From NCBI GenBank assembly GCA_015680685.1, contig MNCI01023311.1:388910-452909 (forward strand): a stretch of DNA of 64,000 nt, in the 5' to 3' direction. The position numbers and the translations under genes were made by a program. Below, one piece after another: positions 57,650-64,000 of this stretch. How positions within the stretch are numbered: position 1 is the first letter of the stretch; the number at the start of each line of letters is the position of its first letter. The DNA comes from Gnetum montanum. Its lineage: Eukaryota; Streptophyta; Gnetopsida; Gnetales; Gnetaceae. Below the pieces are notes generated by a model, which was not told where the DNA came from, searched no databases, and saw only the letters and a list, made by a program, of their open reading frames with translations.

Positions 57650-60040
57650 AGAAGGCATTTGGTTTTAAGGGCTTTTAAAGTATTTTGATGTAGAGGATGA
57701 TGGAGAAATAGGGCAACCAACCACATTAGTTTGTGAGGAGTTTGGAAGACTTTTAGGTAAGTAGAATTATCATTTTCAAGATCTGGGTTCTGAACCATTT
57801 GACTAGAAAGCTAATTGTATGTTAATAGTCCTAGTAGCATTACATTGTTGTACTTGTGGTGGAATTTTAGCTTACATAGATGAAGTAGGAGATAATTGGG
57901 TGGAAATTAGAGAAGCATGTGTCAAAGGATGAGAAGGGTGATAGGGATATGGGGTTTCCTCTTTAGTAGATGGAGAATGAGTTTTGTGATACTTTGGAGG
58001 ATAGTAATGATGCTCAAAAGAAATGTGACTAGAAGAGTCATGTGGAGATATTGGTCATTGAACATAGTATCTATATCAATATGGTTGCCTATAAGGGTAT
58101 GGTTGCCTTGGTGGTGGCATCCCCCACGACTATGGGTGTTGCCACTACTAGTATTGCTCATATGATCGTGGTCGATCTTCACTTGGATAAAAAGATTATT
58201 GTTATTGGTGGAATTACCTTGGATTACCTTGAGGATAAGACAATCTTTTGACTACTTACCCTCTTTCCAGTCTAAGATTCAAAGTGTACACCCCAAACTC
58301 CTGAAAGTGTGACATGAAAAGGTAACATTCTTTAGGATGATTATATTGGAAAATGTCACATCCACCATCATCATCTAATTCTATCTCCACAACTTCTTCT
58401 ACTATAGTAGCTTTGCCCTTACCCCTTTGGTATTCACACTCAGCTTCTTTCCACCTCCTGCAGTTACAGTTACTACTCTACTCTCTTGATTCTTCTGCGA
58501 TCTTTAGAGGATTTTGAAATATTTTATCCAATGAATCCCACATTTTATATACCTTTATTAAAATTTTAGAGATAAACTTTTCGATTAACAAGGTCTTTCT
58601 GTTCACTGCCTCATCAAGTGATGACTCCTCATTGTCGCAAAATTGAATCTTCTTTTTTATAATAGAAGGATCCCTGTTATATTCCTCAAAATTTTCCGAT
58701 TTTCTTAGCTCTCTCTTTTTTTTCTACCTAATCTATTAGCCTTTAAATTTGATGGGCTCTAAGTTCTAATAGTTTTCCTTAGGCATAAACCCCAAGATGT
58801 CTTTTTCTTTCTAATCTAAGTTCATCTATGATGTGGCGAAGTTGTTCTTACTGAGAATAAGCATGACCAAGATATTGGTGTATGAGAAGATAGTATCTAC
58901 CCATGATTATGTCCAAGGGTTCATGTGTTTCTTACTTCCATCCTTGGATATGCCTTTTTAGATTAAACACTTGGGAGTACATCTAGTATTTATCATTGAA
59001 CAACTCTAGCATTATACTCCACCTATGAATGGATTTTGGTTTTAAGGATTGATACTAGCTTTTGGATTCCTTGATGAGTGTCATGAAAAATGGCTTTAAT
59101 TTTTGCTACTCATTTTCAATATTTTGTAACACACATGCATCATGAAAAGCTTGAAGATGTGTTTGTAAATCAAAATTATATCCCCCCTCAAATCTAGAGA
59201 TATTGTTCATGTCAACTCGCTTTATCCAACTATCTTTCACATGCTTGATTGGAATTTTCACTACCTCTATGATATTTAGCATACTCCAAGTTGTAAGAAA
59301 AGGCTAATCATCATCATTATTTCAATGAAACCTATGATGTCCTTTGCTATCCCTTCATTCATGGTGGTCTCTGTAATTATCATTGTCCTACTATTCACCT
59401 TCATCACAATTGTTCTTTCTATGGAATCGATCAAAACTAAAAGAGGAAGAAGAAGATGTAGACGAAGAGGGCAAAGAAAGAGGAGGACTACCACCACCAT
59501 GGTGTCTACCACCTCCTCTACACTTTTCAAGGTTACATTCATTAGCTTTCTTGTCACCTTCATGGTTGCCTGAGCACCTGCTTGGATTCCCACCTTTGCC
59601 TCCATCACCAATATCAAGGGGTGAAGAATCTACATGTTGAGAACCCCTAGAGAGAGGATCCTCATTATCATTTTGGTTGAGCAGGAAAAAGGGACTGGTA
59701 AACCATTTTCTCTTCATAGCCTCATGGTTCTTCTCTTGGTTTTGATCTCTCCTACATTATGCTTCAACGGGATAGTAGTCTCCATAGTCATAGTCATGCA
59801 TAATGTACTTTTTTAAAGATCCTAGATGTCTAACCTTCTAAGAGTTTGGAGCATCATCCCAGGAAAAAATTGATCAAGAGGCATTACAATGTTGCCTTCC
59901 ATATCTTGCCACCACAGTTGTTCATCTTGGTGCAAGATGAAAGTGAAGTCAGGCACATTCTTATCTGGAAGAGTATATACCACCTTGCATTCTTGAAGCA
60001 TTGGCAGTTTAGTATCATTGCACTTATGAGAAGAAGACAT
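57650..60040 (-). pseudogene. Element B gag, degraded
   Basis: Start at 60040 (MSSSHKCNDTKLPMLQE), open to 59822: a Trp/Asp-rich segment. The capsid core lies at about 58900-59270: 'WIKRVDMNNISRFEGGYNFD', 'LQTHLQAFHDACVLQNIENE', 'KPKSIHRWSIMLELFNDKY'. Knuckle at 58324-58360: C-D-I-F-Q-Y-N-H-P-K-E-C-Y, second Cys lost. A His/Pro/Tyr-rich tail follows at 57900-58200. Frames overlapping at 59276-59717 on both strands come from low-complexity sequence inside gag. Confidence 0.75.
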
Positions 60041-60174
60041 TCTGGAATAAAAGTAAGTTATCAATGTGCTTAAATTATTATATTTATTTTTTGAATGATT
60101 TTGACCTTAGGGTTCATCCAATGATGTTAATGATTTTCACTATACCTATATAGCACACGTTTTAAACAAAAAGA

Positions 60175-60194
60175 ATCCTTGGCAATGATGCCAA
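60175..60194 (-). other. Primer binding site of element B
   Basis: Minus strand TGGCATCATTGCCAAGGAT right after the LTR; it differs from the tRNA-Asp complement at five places, all transitions, most at CpG. Confidence 0.75.
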
Positions 60195-61131
60195 TGATGA
60201 GCGGTGAGTATCCCTACACTCAACAATACAAATCAGTAAGCATTCATGTGCAATCTGATTGAATTCTGTGGATTCTATGACTTCCGGTACATTAGTCTCT
60301 AGGAAGTGAACTTGTCCTAATAGTGATTTGTTATCTTCTCAATTACACTTGTGATATGCAAAGGTATAACTTAGTATAATTGAGGCGTATGATTTTTATT
60401 ATTTTTATTTTTTATGTTTTGGGTGCTTAAAGCAAAGGATGAAAGGAATGAAGTAATTCAATTGCTAATTTAATCTAATTAAGTAACCTAACTAATCCTA
60501 ACATAAGCATCTAGTCCCACTTGCCATACACATCTTGAACACATATAACACTGTTATGTTACCAAACGTTAAAGCATTACTAAGATTACCAAGCATCATG
60601 CACATGCTCGAAGTGGTCGTACTTATGTGCTTAATTAATTTCTACTAAATATAGCTTAATTTAGCCTAATTAACTATTTAATTACTTCATTCATTAAAGG
60701 AAATATCATAAAACATTAAATGCATAAATAAATAATTAATCTATTTCCAAGTGCTACAAGGTTTATTAAAAGGATCATCTTTATTTCTGTTCACACTGTT
60801 GTGCTCAAGTACATTAGTGCTTGAATAAAGATTTGTACACTTTCTAACTTTTGTTGTAGGCACTCAAAAAAATATTCTCTCTCAAATGATAAAACTGCAA
60901 GAGCTTCACTACCACTATGACAAAACATCTCATAAACACAGTAGATGAGCATGTATTTATAGATTTTATTGTGGAGCTACATCGATGTGGCCTCATAAAC
61001 ACAGTAGACACTATGCCGATGTAGCCCCATTAACAAGGCAACACCATGTAGATGAGGTTGCATCCATGGGGGCCCATTGTTGAGGCTACATCCATAGGGA
61101 TCCATCGATGTGACTTTTTGATGCTTCATCA
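60195..61131 (-). mobile_element. 5' LTR of element B with U3 promoter
   Basis: 937 bp, TGATGAGCGG...TTCATCA. TATTTATAG at 60954-60962. Nine 8-base units start at 60980 (CATCGATG), 60994 (CATAAACA), 61014 (TGCCGATG), 61028 (CATTAACA), 61047 (TGTAGATG), 61061 (CATCCATG), 61075 (CATTGTTG), 61089 (CATCCATA) and 61103 (CATCGATG): steps 14, 20, 14, 19, 14, 14, 14, 14. This is the longest array of the window. Confidence 0.88.
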
Positions 61132-61136
61132 TATGG

Positions 61137-63836
61137 GGTTCCAGTAGAGGACCTTATCTCCAAGTTGAAATTTGAAATTTCTTATTCTTTTGTCATGTCA
61201 TTTCTTATTGAATGCCTTATGCACTTCATTCAAGGATAGGATCACTAATTGGTTTTCATTTAGCACGTTAAGGTTGATCAATCATTCTATTTTTGCTAGA
61301 CTCAGGTTAAGATCTAGGTCATAGGCTATTGAAAGTGTATGGAGCTTGGATTGAATAGGAAGTATTAGTAGTTTCTTGTACACTAGCTCATAGGGAGAGT
61401 AGCCTATTGGGAGTTTCCATGTTGAGTAGTAGGCCCAAAGGACATCATTGAGTTTTGTACTCTAGTCTCTCCTATATTTGCTAATAGTTTTCATTAAGAA
61501 CTTTGTAATCTCCTTGTTAGTAACCTCTGCTTGACCATTGGCTTGGGGATGGTAGGATGTTGTTAATTTGTGTTCAATCTCTAAGTGTTGCATGAGCTTG
61601 TGAATAGTGGTGCTTGTAAAATGGATTCCATTATTAGAAATCAATGCACATGGCATCCCAAACCTATTTACAATGTGTTGTTAAGAAAAACAAGTAGTAG
61701 TGGATGATGTATAGTCAACAATGATTACTGCTTCTACCCCTTTAGTACAGTAGTCAATGACAACAATAATGTATGTCTTCCCATTAGACATGGGTGTGAT
61801 GGGACCCATGAATTCTATGCCCCATATGTTGAAGGATTCTAGTGGTTAGATCCACTATTAAGATCCCTCCATTTATGTGGTCATCCCAACATCTTGTTGA
61901 TAACGTTCATAAGATCAGACATATTGGTGGGCATCCATAAAGATTTTTGGCCAATAGTACCTTACCATTAGGATTTTAATGGCCGTGTATCTCCCTGTAT
62001 AGTGGCCTCTGTAAAGGCCCTCGTGAGCATCTTAGAGAATGTGCAGTTAATCAGTATTATGTACACACCAACGAACTAGGCCATCAGCTCACATCTTATA
62101 AAGGTGTCCATTAATTTCCATGAAGCGTTTGGCCTAATGAAGAAACTATTGTTTCTTCCTATGGTCCAGATCTTGTGGCATCTTTTGAGTAAGTGAGGAT
62201 GTCATCATACCATTTTGGTTCTATGGGTACTTAATCATTAATTTCTCTAGCAAAGAGAAGTTCATCAAGATATTGATCAAAGAGTGGGCTCTCCTCCTCT
62301 TTGTTACCCTATCTTAACCAAAAGAGATGGTCGGTGACCATATTTTGATTTCCCTTTCGATCTACCATTGTAAGATCAAATTCCTGCAAAATCACCAGCC
62401 ACCGTGTGACATAGGGACTAACTATTAGCTTGCTCATCAAGAAGTGAATGGAATTGTTGTCAGTGTACAAGAACTTTGTACCTAAGCATATAGTGGCTAA
62501 ACTTTTCTAAAGCATACACAACTACCATCAGTTCATTCTTCATTCTAGTGTAATTGAGTTATGTACCCATAATGATTTGGCTTGTGCAATGGATGTAATA
62601 TGGACATTTTTGATCATCCAATTGTGTCAACATAGCTCCCAAGGCATAATTTGATGCATCTATCATGATATGAAACAATCTAGACTAGTCTGGTGCTTGT
62701 TGAATTGGAGTTTCTATGAGTTTTTCCTTTAGTTGTTGAAATGCATTTTCACATTCCTTGGTCCAAAAAAAATGGAGCATCTTTCTTTGTTAGCTTGACC
62801 AATGGTTTTGCGATCTTAGAAAAATTCTCTATGAATCGTTGATAATAACTAGTGTCTCCAAGGAATGATCATACATCTTTAACTATTTCTAGTTGATGGG
62901 TTATTCCTTGGATGATCCTTATCTTTTCATTATATACCTTGATCTTTGCTTGCAAGATTCTATGCCCCAAGACTATGTCCTCTTGGACCATTAGATGGCT
63001 TTTTTGCCAATTGAGCCATAGGTTTGTCTCCACCGATATTTTAAATACTTGCTCAAGGCAGTTCAAGGCTTTCTTAAATGTAGTGCCATAAGTGAAAAAG
63101 TCATCCATGAAAACTTCCATCCCACTATCAATTTACTGCTAAAAGATGCTCAAGACTAAGCATTGGAATATGGCATGAGCATTGCACAGACCAAAAAGCA
63201 TCTTCCAAAATGCAAAAGTTTCCTAGGGACTTATAAATGTAGTTTTAGCTTGGTCCTCTAGTGCAATCTAAATTTGGTTAAAGCCACTATAACCATTTAG
63301 AAAGCTATAATAGCAATGTCCAGAAATTATGTCCAATACTTCATCGACAAATGGCAAACAAAAATGTTCTTTGAATGTTTCCATGTTCAACAACTTGAAA
63401 TCAATATAAACCCTTCACTTGTCACCTTTCTTTAGCACAATCACAAGTGGGCTAATCCACTCTCTATTTGCAATAGGACAAATGAACATTGTCTTAGTGA
63501 GTTGTTCTATTTCCTTCTTGATGATTTTCTTTAATTTGGGGTTCAATCATCGCTATGGCTACTTTCTTGGCTTCATGGTTAGATTGGTATAAATATGGTG
63601 CTGGCATATTTGTGAATCAGTCCTAATGAGTATAGGATATGACTAAGCAAAGGTTGTTGGTCATCTATTAACGAATTTCAACAGTTTCTCATTTTGTTTA
63701 GGAGAAAGTTTAGCATTGATTATAATTGGCTTTCCATTTTTTAGAAATGCATATTCTAATTCGGAAATTAGAGTTTTTGACTTTAGAGGCTCTTGTTTAA
63801 AATTTTTAACAATTTCCAAGTCCCCACAATAGGTAT
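61137..63836 (-). pseudogene. Element C integrase, RNase H and RT, right piece
   Basis: Integrase open at 61462-61656: 'MPCALISNNGIHFTS', 'LMQHLEIEHKLTTSYHPQ', 'ANGQAEVTNKEITKFL'; the 'ANGQAEV' box is better kept than in A. RT at 62869-63120: 'MEVFMDDFFTYGTTFKKAL', 'SVETNLWLNWQKSHLMVQ', 'VLGHRILQAKIKV'. The FMDD box is intact. Further RT motifs lie to 63560. The region ahead of RT (63640-63836) is cut by LTR F. Confidence 0.8.
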
Positions 63837-64000
63837 TGATGAGCGGCTAGGTATCCCTACGCCCAACTATACGAATCATGAGCGTTCACGCGCGACTCGG
63901 TCGAAATCTGCAGACTGTAAGCACTTAACATACACCAGACTTCTAACCCGTGAAACCTTGGGTTGGAACGGTCGTTGTCATCCTAATCTCACTTGTGAAG
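63837..64000 (-). mobile_element. LTR F, partial, inserted in element C
   Basis: Begins TGATGAGCGGCTAGG and follows the LTR start pattern of D and B ('ccctacgcccaactatacga', 'aatcatgagcgttcac'). Left neighbour is C sequence, not a primer site, so this is the 3' LTR of a minus-strand element or a solo LTR. Many CpG are kept (for example 'cgcgcgactcggtcga'), so it is younger than A to E. It runs off the window. Confidence 0.75.

Larger units (their letters stand above)
47875..61131 (-). mobile_element. Element B: complete 13.3-kb Athila-like retrotransposon
   Basis: Minus strand. 5' LTR 60195-61131, primer site 60175-60194, gag 57650-60040, protease 57280-57560, RT 56000-56640, RNase H 55400-56000, integrase 53950-55300, noncoding 51880-53950, downstream ORF 49023-51879, polypurine tract 48788-48800, 3' LTR 47875-48787. 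Target duplication TGTGG (left) and TATGG (right), one C/T-type change apart. All domains carry stops. It is the only element of the window with both LTRs and pol and is the reference for the others. Confidence 0.88.
33254..63836 (-). mobile_element. Element C: Athila-like retrotransposon, host of nested insertions E, B and F
   Basis: Minus-strand element in pieces: 3' LTR 33254-33539 and 41864-42469 (split by E), polypurine tract 42470-42482, downstream ORF 42697-45568, noncoding 45569-47600, integrase start 47600-47874, then (after B) integrase, RNase H and RT at 61137-63836. There LTR F interrupts it; protease, gag and 5' LTR must lie beyond the window. The junctions line up with the uninterrupted order in element A: A 6900-6930 reads 'acatgtgtggggttctag', while C has 'acatgtgtgg' before B and '.ggttccag' after it. 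Confidence 0.85.

Noticed and set aside
59276-59717. Several overlapping frames on both strands, rich in Ser/Pro/His or Val/Met
   Set aside because: Low-complexity triplet-like sequence within the gag of B gives open frames in all phases; only the minus-strand gag reading fits the family.
60980-61110. Regular repeats looking like a short CRISPR array
   Set aside because: Units are 8-bp palindromes at 14-bp steps in a plant LTR promoter; no spacers, no cas genes, eukaryotic setting.

Overview
This is plant nuclear DNA, most likely from a gymnosperm (conifer-type) genome. It is AT-rich, about 75% of it can be assigned to old, stop-ridden, nested retrotransposons with strong CpG decay, and it holds one intact five-exon gene of the phenylcoumaran benzylic ether reductase / isoflavone-reductase-like family. 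The lineage call is inference from this character; the species cannot be read from the window.

Layout. 1-703: partial LTR (G) of a minus-strand element lying mostly to the left. 2200-3469: plus-strand Ty3/gypsy (Tat-like) wreck with RNase H upstream of RT. 3470-11970: element A (minus), an Athila-like Ty3/gypsy element with 3' LTR, integrase, RNase H, RT, protease and gag, lacking its 5' LTR. 11971-15900: AT-rich DNA without genes. 15900-26000: minus-strand LINE wreck split by element D (16373-22794, plus), a gag-plus-downstream-ORF element with no pol. 26000-28500: unassigned, with a 159-bp tandem repeat. 28623-30170 (minus): the reductase gene. 30431-33253: no gene seen. 33254-64000: a nested stack. 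Element C (minus, pol-containing) is the host. Its 3' LTR is split by E (33540-41863, plus, gag plus downstream ORF, no pol; target duplication AATTG). Its integrase region is split by B (47875-61131, minus, complete LTR to LTR, 13.3 kb; duplication TGTGG/TATGG). At 63837 another LTR (F) interrupts C and runs off the window.

A, B, C, D and E belong to one extended group: LTR ends TGATGA...TCATCA, a tRNA-Asp-type primer site (seen in B, D and E), a polypurine tract ending GGGGxTA, homologous Gag proteins with an unusual zinc-knuckle spacing, and a homologous downstream ORF (full length about 950 codons in B and C) with a coiled-coil part.

Most notable observations: (1) the U3 part of every LTR with enough sequence carries an array of 8-bp palindromes at 14-bp spacing with one 20-bp step, placed about 20 bp from the TATA box; the spacing is shared but the palindrome differs between families (CGATATCG type in A, D, E, G; CGTCGACG-derived type in B, C). 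(2) The same array plus TATA recurs inside elements B, C and E, 0.45-0.5 kb upstream of the downstream ORF, as if an LTR-type promoter had been copied there. (3) The downstream ORF starts directly behind a splice-acceptor-like AG, with a TACTAAC-type branch site 23-30 nt upstream in most copies. (4) The reductase gene needs a GC-AG intron to be read through.
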